Positions 1-6,677 of a stretch of 11,529 nucleotides of DNA are shown piece after piece. A program made the position numbers and the translations under genes. The stretch spans positions 1 through 11,529 of the forward strand of contig VBJP01000015.1 in NCBI GenBank assembly GCA_005880165.1. Reading direction: 5' to 3'. Positions within the stretch are counted from its first letter, which is position 1; each line of letters begins with the position of its first letter. The DNA comes from Chloroflexota bacterium. GTDB lineage: Bacteria > Chloroflexota > Limnocylindria > QHBO01. The notes under the pieces are model-generated. The model saw nothing but the letters and a program-made list of their open reading frames with translations, made no database searches and was not told the origin of the DNA.

Positions 1-689
1 TGCTTGATGAACCACGCGTTCTCCGCAAAACGGCACGCGTCCAGGAAGAGCGGAAGCCCGTATCGGTCACACACCTCGCGCACGGCGCGCAGGTTCTCGA
101 GGCTCACTGGCTGACCGCCACCGGAGTTGTTGGTGACCGTGACCATGACGAGCGGGACGTTCTCCGGGCCGCGTTCACGGATGCAGGCATCGAGGGCGGC
201 GACGTCCATGTTGCCCTTGAAGGGATGCAGGACCGATGGGTGGTGGCCCTCCTCGATCACCAGGTCGACGGCCTGCGCGCCGGTGAACTCGACGTTGGCT
301 CGCGTCGTGTCGAAATGTGTGTTGTTCGGCACCACCTTGCCTGGACCGCCGACGACGCTGAACAGGATCTTCTCCGCTGCGCGCCCCTGATGGGTGGGGA
401 TCACGTGCTTGAACGGGAAGAGCGACTGCACGCTCTGCAGGAACCGGTACCAGGACGGCGATCCCGCGTAGCTCTCGTCGCCGCGCTGGATGCCCGCCCA
501 CTGCGTGGCCGACATCGCGCCGGTGCCCGAATCGGTCAGCAGGTCGATGAGCACGTCATCCGCGTGGAGGTTGAACAGGTTGTAGCCGGCCGACTCGAGC
601 TTCTGCTGCCGCTCCGCGACGGTCGTCAGCCGGACCGGCTCGACGCTCTTGATGCGGAACGGTTCGATGATCGTCTTCCAGCGCTCCAT
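1..689 (-). CDS. Beta-eliminating lyase, tryptophanase / tyrosine phenol-lyase family (N-terminal half; C-terminus outside window)
   Basis: A PLP-dependent lyase of this family cleaves tryptophan or tyrosine to indole or phenol plus pyruvate and ammonia in the cytoplasm. About 229 codons read through without a break from ATG at 689 to the window edge; the family is usually about 460 residues, so roughly half is present. Visible family blocks, in order: EPFRIKSVEPV near residue 9, IDLLTDSGTGAMS near 48, GDESYAGS, PTHQGRAAEK, THFDTTRANVEF, FKGNMD, TNNSGGQPVSL, and FLDACRFAENAWFIK at the end, with the Asp and Arg that contact the PLP ring. The Schiff-base lysine and the substrate-selecting C-terminal residues lie outside, so tryptophanase and tyrosine phenol-lyase cannot be separated. 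No Shine-Dalgarno precedes the ATG; a -10-like TATGCT ends 9 nt upstream. It is divergent from the propeller gene at 788. Family assignment is near certain; substrate is open. Confidence 0.93.
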   Translation of the reverse strand, partial: MERWKTIIEPFRIKSVEPVRLTTVAERQQKLESAGYNLFNLHADDVLIDLLTDSGTGAMSATQWAGIQRGDESYAGSPSWYRFLQSVQSLFPFKHVIPTHQGRAAEKILFSVVGGPGKVVPNNTHFDTTRANVEFTGAQAVDLVIEEGHHPSVLHPFKGNMDVAALDACIRERGPENVPLVMVTVTNNSGGGQPVSLENLRAVREVCDRYGLPLFLDACRFAENAWFIK

Positions 690-698
690 GCTGGCGAG

Positions 699-704
699 AG
701 CATA
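699..704 (-). promoter_or_regulatory. Candidate -10 element (TATGCT) of the lyase gene
   Basis: On the minus strand TATGCT is followed by 9 nt and then the lyase ATG at 689, so a transcript would start within a few bases of the start codon. No good -35 is seen 16-18 nt upstream. The hexamer alone is weak evidence. Support comes from the same arrangement at four other genes in this window. Confidence 0.4.
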
Positions 705-774
705 GGCGTGGCAAGATCAGCGACCGTGCCGCAACGACACATTGAGCCTCGATGACCGCGGCCAATCGGACCAC

Positions 775-781
775 GGAGGAG
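775..781 (+). promoter_or_regulatory. Strong Shine-Dalgarno GGAGGAG that sets the propeller gene start
   Basis: GGAGGAG lies 6 nt before GTG at 788. An in-frame ATG at 752 has no such site, and the 12 extra residues it would add are not part of the repeat pattern. This favours GTG 788 as the start. Confidence 0.75.
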
Positions 782-787
782 CGACGG

Positions 788-1201
788 GTGAACTGGGAAT
801 CTCTGGGCGGTTCGCTGGCATCCACGCCGGCGGTCGTCAGCTGGGCGGGGAACGAGATGCAGGTCTTCGCCATCTTCGCCGACGGGCAGCTCTGGAGCCG
901 CTATTGGGATGGCGCGGCGTGGCACGAGTGGCATCCTCAAGGCGGCGAGCTCACCGGAAGTCCGACGGCGTGCACCTGGGGTGCGGACCGCATCGACGTG
1001 TTCGCACGGGGCGTGGACGGCGGATTGTGGCACCTGTGGTACGAGGCCAACGGCTGGCAGCGGTGGGAGTCGCTCGGCCAGGTGGCCTCGGACCCAGCCG
1101 CCTCCTCCTGGGGCCGTGACCGGATCGACGTCTTCGCACTCGGGACCGATGGCGACCTGCTCCACGCTGCCTGGGATGGCAAGAGCTGGTCAGTCGCGTG
1201 A
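788..1201 (+). CDS. Small PLL/DUF346-type beta-propeller (lectin-like) protein, three repeats
   Basis: The 137-residue product is almost entirely three tandem repeats of about 45 residues, of the kind found in DUF346 and the PLL family of fucose-binding lectins. Each repeat has a WES-L-GG-like opening, then SxPAxxSWG, then (R/M)xDVFAxGxDGxLWH-like, then a closing Trp. The units begin near residues 3, 49 and 94: WESLGGSLASTPAVVSWAG, GGELTGSPTACTWGADRID, and ESLGQVASDPAASSWGRDR. The second and third both contain DRIDVFA. The first repeat starts right after GTG 788, which has an ideal ribosome site; an upstream ATG at 752 is less likely. No signal peptide or membrane segment is visible. PLL-type propellers usually have about seven such repeats in one chain, so three suggests assembly from several chains (inference). 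The cyclopropane synthase gene follows 42 nt downstream on the same strand. Sugar binding is not shown; the role is unknown. Confidence 0.8.
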   Translation: MNWESLGGSLASTPAVVSWAGNEMQVFAIFADGQLWSRYWDGAAWHEWHPQGGELTGSPTACTWGADRIDVFARGVDGGLWHLWYEANGWQRWESLGQVASDPAASSWGRDRIDVFALGTDGDLLHAAWDGKSWSVA

Positions 1202-1243
1202 GGGCGCGCTTCCGTCTGGACAGCCTTCCGGGCGCGGAGCAGC

Positions 1244-2641
1244 ATGCCGGTGATGAGCATTCAGCCTCCACCGACCACCGATCGTGCCGCCCAGCCTGCG
1301 GCGCCGCAGCCGCGGCCGGCGCCGGACCCCCGCGTCGATCGCGCCGCCGCCGCCATCGGTCCCTTGCTCAAGGCGCTCGGCGATCGTCGCGACTTCGCGG
1401 TTCGCTTCTGGGATGGGCGCGGATTTCGCGCAACCAGTGACCGGCAGCCGCGGTTCACCCTCGTCATCCGTCGTCCGGGCGCGCTGGGCCGCATGCTCAC
1501 CCCGCCCACGGATCTCGCCATCGGCGAGGCATTCGTGCATGGCGACTTCGACGTGGAGGGCGACATCTTCGCGTTCGTCTCGCTTCCCGACCGGCTGGGC
1601 GCTCTCCCGCTGGGCGTGCGCGACTGGGCGAGGCTGCTAACACGCCTTCGCGGCTTGACCGATGCGCCTCCGGCCACCGCGGGTCGATCCGCGGCAGATC
1701 TGAGAGGAGAACGGCACAGTGCTGCCCGCGACGAGGCCGCCATCCGATTCCATTACGACGTCGGCAACGCGTTCTACGCGCTCTGGCTCGGCGAGCGCAT
1801 GGTCTACAGCTGCGCTTACTTCCGGACCGATGACGCCTCACTCGACGAGGCCCAGCAGGCCAAGCTCGACCTCGTCCTGGACAAGCTCGGCGTGCGCGAC
1901 GGGATGCGGCTGCTGGACATCGGCAGCGGCTGGGGAGGACTGCTCATCCGCGCCGCCGAACGCTTCCCCAACCTGACCGGCGTGGGCATCACGCTCGCCG
2001 AGCGACAGCACGCGCTCTCTCGCGAGCGGATCGAGGCAGCGGGGTTTGGCGATCGGCTGCGAGTCGAGCTGATGGACTACCGCGAGGCACCCGTCCGCCT
2101 GGGTCGCTTCGACCGGATCGCCTCAATCGGGATGGCGGAGCACGTCGGCGAACGACGGATGCACGCCTACTTTGGCGCTGCCCGGGACTGCCTGGAGCCT
2201 GGCGGCCTGTTCCTCAACCACGCCATCACGGCCCAGCCATCACGGATCAGCCCGCCCGGGGGAGGGCTGTTGCCCGGCGCGCTGGGTCGACTGGCGGCGC
2301 GGCGCTCCTTCATCGATGCGTATGTCTTCCCGGACGGCGAGCTCCTGCCGTTGCCGGTCATGCTCGACGCCGCGCAGGCCGCAGGCTTCGAAGTCCACCA
2401 TGTGGAGTCACTGCGGCCCCACTACGCTCGCACGCTGCGCTACTGGGTATCTGGACTGGAAGCGCACTGGGACGAGGCAGTGGCCCTCGCGGGAGAAGCG
2501 ATAGCCCGCACCTGGCGCCTGTACATGGCCGGCGCCGCCATCGGCTTCGAGGCTGCCCGCCTCGACGTCCATCAGCAGCTGCTCGCGTTGCCCCGCGCCG
2601 ACGGGAGCTCCGACGCCCCAATGACCCCGACCCGGATGTGA
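1244..2641 (+). CDS. Cyclopropane-fatty-acyl-phospholipid synthase family SAM methyltransferase
   Basis: Enzymes of this family transfer a methylene group from S-adenosylmethionine to double bonds of membrane phospholipid acyl chains, or methylate them. The 465-residue product has a Pro/Ala-rich leader (about 1-40), an N-terminal lipid-binding domain (about 45-120, with IGEAFVHGDFDVEGD), and a Rossmann methyltransferase domain from about 165. Landmarks: FHYDVGNAFYALWLG at 169-183, YSCAYF with Cys190, the SAM loop LLDIGSGWGG at 223-232, MAEHVG with Glu299, NHAI with His326, and PHYARTL with Tyr394. These match the Cys, Glu, His and Tyr of the E. coli bicarbonate site. The late Cys of E. coli (Cys354, in NACAGAF) aligns with Ala in YMAGAAIGF. 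The best start is ATG 1244, with GGAG a few bases upstream; ATG 1253 is possible. The next gene overlaps its stop by GTGA. The family is secure; the exact product (cyclopropane or methyl-branched) is not. Confidence 0.93.
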   Translation: MPVMSIQPPPTTDRAAQPAAPQPRPAPDPRVDRAAAAIGPLLKALGDRRDFAVRFWDGRGFRATSDRQPRFTLVIRRPGALGRMLTPPTDLAIGEAFVHGDFDVEGDIFAFVSLPDRLGALPLGVRDWARLLTRLRGLTDAPPATAGRSAADLRGERHSAARDEAAIRFHYDVGNAFYALWLGERMVYSCAYFRTDDASLDEAQQAKLDLVLDKLGVRDGMRLLDIGSGWGGLLIRAAERFPNLTGVGITLAERQHALSRERIEAAGFGDRLRVELMDYREAPVRLGRFDRIASIGMAEHVGERRMHAYFGAARDCLEPGGLFLNHAITAQPSRISPPGGGLLPGALGRLAARRSFIDAYVFPDGELLPLPVMLDAAQAAGFEVHHVESLRPHYARTLRYWVSGLEAHWDEAVALAGEAIARTWRLYMAGAAIGFEAARLDVHQQLLALPRADGSSDAPMTPTRM

Positions 2642-3129
2642 CGTCCGCCGCGCCCGGGCCTGATCCCCACCAGCTCCATCCGGACCATCTGCCCACGCCG
2701 TTCACCGCGGCCGAGATCCGTGCCGGGTGCCCACCGGGACGCACGCTGCGCTTCCGGATCGAGCGGGCCGGCGAGGAGCCGATGATCCGCGTCTCACGCT
2801 ACGCGGAGGTCGACGGCGAGGGCGCGGTCCAGGAGTCATGGGCGGAGGACCTCGACGGTGGGGGCCTGTCGGAGCCGGAGCGCGAGCGTTCGACCTGGCT
2901 CGAGCTCCAGGAGCACGCTTCGTTTCCTCGCGCGATCACCGAGCGTGGGGAGGAGGAGCTCTCCATCCCCTCGGGGCGCTTCGCCTGCCTCCGCTACACG
3001 CGCACCGACCCGGACGCCGTCTGGCGCTTCTGGTTCGCCCGGGAGCTACCCGGCCAGCCGGTGCGTTACGAGCGCGAGGTATCCGGCGAGATCGTCTTCT
3101 CGGCCATCCTCATCGACAACACGCCCTAG
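2638..3129 (+). CDS. Unrecognised acidic protein coupled to the cyclopropane synthase gene
   Basis: The GTG start overlaps the upstream TGA as GTGA, a classic translational-coupling arrangement, so the protein is probably made together with the methyltransferase. The product has 163 residues, is rich in Glu and Arg, and has no signal peptide or membrane segment. I do not recognise a named domain. After a Pro-rich opening (about 1-22) comes one compact segment with alternating hydrophobic residues that looks mostly beta: AEIRAGCPPGRTLRFRIE near 25-42, SRYAEVDGEGAVQESW near 53-68, STWLELQEHASFP near 84-96, then GRFACLRYTR and VWRFWFARELPGQPVRYER. The two Cys are far apart. The stop lies 6 nt from the convergent lipoprotein stop. 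Reality of the gene is well supported by coupling, codon use and coherent sequence; its function is unknown. A role next to lipid modification is only a guess from position. Confidence 0.75.
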   Translation: MTSAAPGPDPHQLHPDHLPTPFTAAEIRAGCPPGRTLRFRIERAGEEPMIRVSRYAEVDGEGAVQESWAEDLDGGGLSEPERERSTWLELQEHASFPRAITERGEEELSIPSGRFACLRYTRTDPDAVWRFWFARELPGQPVRYEREVSGEIVFSAILIDNTP

Positions 3130-3135
3130 GCCGGC

Positions 3136-3542
3136 TCACGAATCCGCGAGCGTTGGCGCGGACGGGTTCCCCGGCGACCACGCGAAGTCGATGATTTGCT
3201 GCGTGTCGGGCTGGAGCTCGAGGTCAATGTCGCAGGCGTCGGTCGGAGGATCCTAAAGTGCCGCAGTTCCCGTCGCAGGGCCGTTCGTAGAAGGTGAAGT
3301 GGTACGTACCGTTGTCCAGCGCGAGGGTATAGGCGTCCTTCGCCATCGGGGTCTCCACGAGCTTGGCCCCGTCTTTCTCCACCGCCACAAACCCGAATCG
3401 AACCCTCGATGAAGCAGCATCCGACCTGCCGGTTGCGGACGAGGACCTGCCCTGTCCCAGAATCCGTCGGGCTCGGCGCCGTTTGCGTGCAGGCGGAGAG
3501 CAGAACGAAGAGCCCCGCCGCCATCGAGCTTCGCGCTCGCAT
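3136..3542 (-). pseudogene. Small lipoprotein gene with two apparent +1 frameshifts
   Basis: The first frame from ATG 3542 gives MRARSSMAAGLFVLLSAC, a lipoprotein signal with an LSAC lipobox and lipidated Cys18, then runs to GCCFIEGSIR. Sense continues in the next frame if one G is dropped in the run at 3392-3394 (FVAVEKDGAKLVETP, ALDNGTYHFTFYERP). It continues in the third frame if one G is dropped at 3252-3253 (DPPTDACDIDLELQP), ending at TGA 3138-3136. The rebuilt product is about 134 residues with a CDGNCGTLDPPTDAC cysteine motif. I associate that motif with small secreted or lipoprotein beta-sandwich domains, from memory. Both breaks look like one extra base, so sequencing or assembly error is as likely as real decay. 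There is no clear Shine-Dalgarno; TTG 3566 and ATG 3524 are other possible starts. The gene lies 99 nt downstream of the prenyltransferase on the same strand and converges with the gene ending at 3129. Function unknown. Confidence 0.7.
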
Positions 3543-3641
3543 TGAAGCCAATGAGTGGCTTATCAAGGCCGGTCGCTGTGGGTGATGTCTGCGAAGCCTC
3601 GTTCTGGGCGCAACCTTAGCGGAGAGGGCCGCGGCGGCACC

Positions 3642-4985
3642 CTAGCGGATGGCGGCGATCACCAACGTCACGAGATACCCGGCGAAGAGCAGCAAGCCGG
3701 TGTAGAGGTGCAGCTTGACGTTGGTGCCCATGACCGCCATCAACGTGTAGGGGCTGTTGTAGTGCTGGTCGATCCCGCGATAGACCTGAAAGACGAGCGG
3801 AAGGGCGAGCAGCGCCAGCAGCGTGGGCCACGGCATGATGCCCACGGCCACGCCCGCCACGACGAGGGCGAACGCCACCAGCGCCGCCACTAGATAGAGC
3901 CGCTCGACGGCAATCTGGCTCAATCGCACCACGAGGGTCCGCTTGCCGGCTGCGGCGTCCCCGCGCCGGTCGGGAATCTCGTTCACGTACAGGATCAAGG
4001 CGATGAGGATGGCGACCGGGAGCGAGGCGACCAGCGGCTCCCAGGCCAGCCGTCCGGTTTGCGCCACGTATGCACCCAGCAGCATGACCGGCCCGAAGCC
4101 GACGGCAACGGCGATCTCACCAAGCCCGCGGTAGACGAGCTTCAGGGGCGGAGCGGTATAGGCCAGGCCGATGACCACCCCTGCGACCCCAATCAGCAGC
4201 AGCTCCAGGCTGGGCCGGATGGCCAGCAGCACCAGTCCGACGGCGATGGCCCCGGCGTACAGGATGGCCGCCCAGGTCGACAGCTCCCGCACTGAGAGGA
4301 GGCCGTAGTGGAGGACCCGCGATCCGCCGGAGAACTGGGTCGGGTTCACGTTCGCTTCGTCAGCTCCGGAGAGGGTGTCGAAGATGTCATTGGTCACGTT
4401 GATGGCAAGGTGCGCGAAGCTGGCGCCCACGATGGTCAGGACGGCGACCAGCCAGTCGAACGGTCCGTGGCGAGCGGCGATGGCGAGACCCAGCAGCACG
4501 GGGACGAATGTCGCGGTCAGGAATGGCAGCCGGGTCGTGCGCAGGATGAGCCACGGCAGCGCCAGCCGCGGCTTGATCGGACGCCCCCGCTCGGCGGAAA
4601 GCTGTTCGAGGTAGCGCCGGGATTGCGGAACCGAACGCTCGGAGTACTCGAAGAAGGGAACCTCGGCCTCATCCCAACCCCAAGCGTGCTCGCCGCTGAA
4701 GGTGACGACGCCGTCTTGTGGGGCCGAGGCTCGGCCCCACACGCACAGGTAGCGGCGCTCATCGTAGCCGACGCCGGGCTGGGGACGGATGTGGCTGGCG
4801 ATCACCGAAACCTCCCGGTCCGTCGGGATGGGCAACCCCGGAGCGTTCAGTAGCAGCGTGGGAGCCTCGCCATCGGTCTGAAAGGTGGTAGCCACGCTTA
4901 TCGGGTAGCCGGCATCGTCCACCCAGGTGGCGACCAGGAACGGATAGACGCTCAGGCGCTTGAGAAGCGCTTCGTCGACCTGCAT
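3642..4985 (-). CDS. UbiA/MenA-type prenyltransferase with extra N-terminal soluble domain
   Basis: UbiA-superfamily enzymes are membrane proteins that attach polyprenyl chains to aromatic acceptors; the closest type here seems to be MenA, which prenylates 1,4-dihydroxy-2-naphthoate in menaquinone synthesis. Of 447 residues, about 145-447 form the membrane domain with some eight or nine hydrophobic helices. The first Asp-rich motif is NDIFDTLSGAD at 199-209, followed by FSGGSRVL. The second is NEIPDRRGDAAAGKRTL at 335-351. Residues 1-135 are a soluble domain (YPFLVATWVDDAGYPISVAT near 14-33, RRYLCVWGRA near 77-86), which looks like a split-barrel PPOX fold by eye. MenA/UbiA proteins are normally about 290-310 residues, so this is a fusion. 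ATG 4985 shares its A with the stop of the upstream flavoprotein gene (TGATG), so the two are coupled. Prenyltransferase identity is firm; the acceptor and N-domain role are inferred. Confidence 0.85.
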   Translation of the reverse strand: MQVDEALLKRLSVYPFLVATWVDDAGYPISVATTFQTDGEAPTLLLNAPGLPIPTDREVSVIASHIRPQPGVGYDERRYLCVWGRASAPQDGVVTFSGEHAWGWDEAEVPFFEYSERSVPQSRRYLEQLSAERGRPIKPRLALPWLILRTTRLPFLTATFVPVLLGLAIAARHGPFDWLVAVLTIVGASFAHLAINVTNDIFDTLSGADEANVNPTQFSGGSRVLHYGLLSVRELSTWAAILYAGAIAVGLVLLAIRPSLELLLIGVAGVVIGLAYTAPPLKLVYRGLGEIAVAVGFGPVMLLGAYVAQTGRLAWEPLVASLPVAILIALILYVNEIPDRRGDAAAGKRTLVVRLSQIAVERLYLVAALVAFALVVAGVAVGIMPWPTLLALLALPLVFQVYRGIDQHYNSPYTLMAVMGTNVKLHLYTGLLLFAGYLVTLVIAAIR

Positions 4986-5473
4986 CAGGCGGCCGCTCGC
5001 GCGGGCGCCGAGCTCACCTGCGGCTCGCGCGCCGTGTTGCCGCCCGGCCAGTAGAGGCAGCGCTGCGGCGTGATCTCGATGACGGCGCGCTCGAAGAAGA
5101 GGGGCAGCGCGACCCGCGCCTTGAGGAACTGGTCGATGGCCGGCTCCTTGCGGCGCCAGAGGTCAAGGATCAGCCGCTCCCATTGCGCATGCGGGTCGTC
5201 CTCGATGACGCGTGCCGTCCCCTGGATCGTCGCGCGGTCCAGGTTGCCCTTCATGGCCACGTCGTCGGAAAGCGACACGGCGACCTTGGGATTGGCCTTG
5301 ATGTGCTCCAGCTTGCGGCTGAAGAGCGTGCTCGAGTGCATGAGGATTCGCTCGCCGTCGTACAGCGGAATGAGCGGGTGGGTGATGGCCCGACCGTCTG
5401 GGCGCACCACCGTCAGCTCGCCGACGAGGGCCACGTTGAGCAGCTCCTCGACCGGCGTGGGCAACCAGCCCAT
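4985..5473 (-). CDS. Pyridoxamine 5'-phosphate oxidase-like (PPOX/FDOR split-barrel) flavoprotein
   Basis: The 162-residue cytosolic protein has the look of split-barrel FMN or F420 oxidoreductases. Near residues 17-33 it reads GELTVVRPDGRAITHPL, then YDGERILMHSS, then SRKLEHIKANPKVAVSLSD near 52-70 (the family's SRKxxxIxxNPxV block), then ATIQGTARVIED, and LYWPGGN near the end. The C-terminus is a short Ala-rich tail. The start is ATG 5473, with GGAGG about 6 nt upstream on the minus strand; the open frame extends far upstream but only as antisense of the magnesium channel gene. The stop overlaps the prenyltransferase ATG by one base, so the proteins are made together and may act on the same redox or prenylated compound (inference). 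Substrate and cofactor (FMN or F420) cannot be told from sequence. Confidence 0.82.
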   Translation of the reverse strand: MGWLPTPVEELLNVALVGELTVVRPDGRAITHPLIPLYDGERILMHSSTLFSRKLEHIKANPKVAVSLSDDVAMKGNLDRATIQGTARVIEDDPHAQWERLILDLWRRKEPAIDQFLKARVALPLFFERAVIEITPQRCLYWPGGNTAREPQVSSAPARAAA

Positions 5474-5493
5474 GTGTCGCCTCCATCGTTGTG

Positions 5494-5510
5494 CCGGCCG
5501 CGTGGGCCGG
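5494..5510. promoter_or_regulatory. Inverted repeat CCGGCC-N5-GGCCGG in the flavoprotein/CorA divergent region
   Basis: A perfect 6-bp inverted repeat with a 5-nt spacer lies 21 nt upstream of the flavoprotein ATG, probably within its 5' leader. It could be an operator or a small leader hairpin. In GC-rich DNA such a short repeat may also be chance. Confidence 0.25.
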
Positions 5511-5540
5511 GAACAGAATTCGCTACTGCAGCATAGCACA

Positions 5541-5567
5541 TTGTACGCCACGAGGCGCGAGTACACT
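5541..5567 (+). promoter_or_regulatory. Candidate promoter of the CorA gene (TTGTAC-N15-TACACT)
   Basis: TACACT at 5562-5567 is a fair -10 hexamer, and the CorA ATG starts 8 nt after it. TTGTAC at 5541-5546 is a weak -35 with a short 15-nt spacer. No Shine-Dalgarno lies before the ATG, so a leaderless transcript is likely. Confidence 0.45.
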
Positions 5568-5575
5568 CCCGCGCG

Positions 5576-6619
5576 ATGGAAAAGGCATCTGCCCGGGTCG
5601 CCACGGTCGTCGCGGTGGTATGCGACGCGGATGGAACGACTCGGGAGTTGAGGGAGGACGAGCTCGATCGCATCGACCAGATCCGCGGCGCGCAGGGGCG
5701 GCTGGTCTGGCTCGACATCACCGATCCCGGACCCGTCCAGCTCGAGCTGTTGCGCAAGGAGTTCGAGATTCACCCGCTCGCGGAGGAGGACCTCAACCTT
5801 CGCCACCAGCGACCCAAGATCGACAGCTATCCGGGTCAACACGTCCTGGTGGCCTACGAGGTCGTCGCGCACCCGAAGGCGCACCGCCGGCCCTCCGCCA
5901 GCGAGGTGGCAGGACGGGGCGGCGGTGCGCAGCTCGGTGAGGTCCATCTCTTCACGGGCGCTGGCTATGTGGTGAGCGTCCATTGGGGGCGCTCCGCCGT
6001 GATCGAGGACGTGATGCATCGCTTCAAGCAGCGGGCGGACGCGGTGGGACGGACCGCCGGAGGCCTGCTGTACGCCATCCTCGACGCGATCGTCGACGGC
6101 TACTTCCCGCTCCTCGATCAGCTGAGCGAGCGGATCGACGACCTGGAGGACCGGATCATCCGGGGCCACCAGGGAACCGAGACTCTTCGCGAAGTCCTCG
6201 ACCTGAAGCGCCGCCTGCTGAAGCTGCGTCGAGTCCTTGCCCCGCAGCGAGACGTGGCCAACTCGCTCCTGCGACGGGACGTGGAGCTGATCGACGACCA
6301 GGCGCTCCCCTACTACCAGGACCTCTACGATCACCTTGTTCGGGTGCTCGATCAGCTCGACCTGTACCGCGACCTCGTCGCGGCCGCTCTCGAGGCCAAC
6401 CTCTCGGTGACGAGCAACAACCTCAATGCGGTGATGAAGCGGCTCACCGCCTTCACGGTAGTGCTCATGGTGCCGACGCTCATCGCAGGCATCTATGGCA
6501 TGAACTTCCACTTCATGCCGGAGCTCTCGTGGCCGCTCGGCTACCCGGTCGTCCTGCTGGTGATGGCCGGCTTGATGGGGCTGATCGCGCTCTACTTCTG
6601 GCGCAACGACTGGTTCTAG
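5576..6619 (+). CDS. corA: CorA-family magnesium/divalent cation channel
   Basis: CorA proteins form homopentameric inner-membrane channels for Mg2+ (in some cases Co2+ or Ni2+), gated by a cytoplasmic domain. The 347-residue product has the normal length. The N-terminal alpha/beta domain includes RLVWLDITDP (near 41-50) and the family-typical stretch HPLAEEDLNLRHQRPKIDSY (near 66-85). Long helices with many charged residues span about 160-285. The first membrane helix ends in the signature YGMNF, with Gly-Met-Asn at 308-310, and a second helix near 320-342 precedes a charged tail (RNDWF). A Gly/Arg/Ser-rich insert near residues 99-120 is an unusual loop in the soluble domain. Expression is probably leaderless from the promoter just upstream. 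The exporter operon follows 58 nt after the stop but appears to have its own -10. The gene is unrelated in pathway to its neighbours as far as I can see. Confidence 0.95.
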   Translation: MEKASARVATVVAVVCDADGTTRELREDELDRIDQIRGAQGRLVWLDITDPGPVQLELLRKEFEIHPLAEEDLNLRHQRPKIDSYPGQHVLVAYEVVAHPKAHRRPSASEVAGRGGGAQLGEVHLFTGAGYVVSVHWGRSAVIEDVMHRFKQRADAVGRTAGGLLYAILDAIVDGYFPLLDQLSERIDDLEDRIIRGHQGTETLREVLDLKRRLLKLRRVLAPQRDVANSLLRRDVELIDDQALPYYQDLYDHLVRVLDQLDLYRDLVAAALEANLSVTSNNLNAVMKRLTAFTVVLMVPTLIAGIYGMNFHFMPELSWPLGYPVVLLVMAGLMGLIALYFWRNDWF

Positions 6620-6661
6620 GGTCGTTCCAGGGTTCCGGACAGGTTCTGACCCGGGCGTCCG

Positions 6662-6667
6662 TACAAT
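6662..6667 (+). promoter_or_regulatory. Candidate -10 element (TACAAT) of the ABC exporter operon
   Basis: TACAAT is one base from the TATAAT consensus and ends 10 nt before ATG 6678. It overlaps an alternative ATG at 6666, which therefore could not be in the transcript if this is the -10. No convincing -35 is visible 16-18 nt upstream. Confidence 0.5.
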
Positions 6668-6677
6668 GGACGCCTCC

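Noticed and set aside
225..755. A 176-codon plus-strand open frame at the left end.
   Set aside because: It lies opposite the tryptophanase-family gene, whose conserved blocks continue without a break on the minus strand.
3126..3566. A continuous 146-codon minus-strand frame over the lipoprotein gene.
   Set aside because: Only its first third is meaningful. After about residue 59 it becomes Arg/Ser-rich shadow, while the coherent protein sequence moves to the other two frames.
3543..3641. The gap between the prenyltransferase and the lipoprotein gene, examined for a promoter, terminator or small RNA.
   Set aside because: Only short GC-rich repeats were seen; no -10/-35 pair, U-tailed hairpin or open frame with a ribosome site.
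4308..4853. A 181-codon plus-strand open frame.
   Set aside because: It is antisense to the prenyltransferase gene and shows low-complexity Gly/Asp/Gln content without recognisable features.
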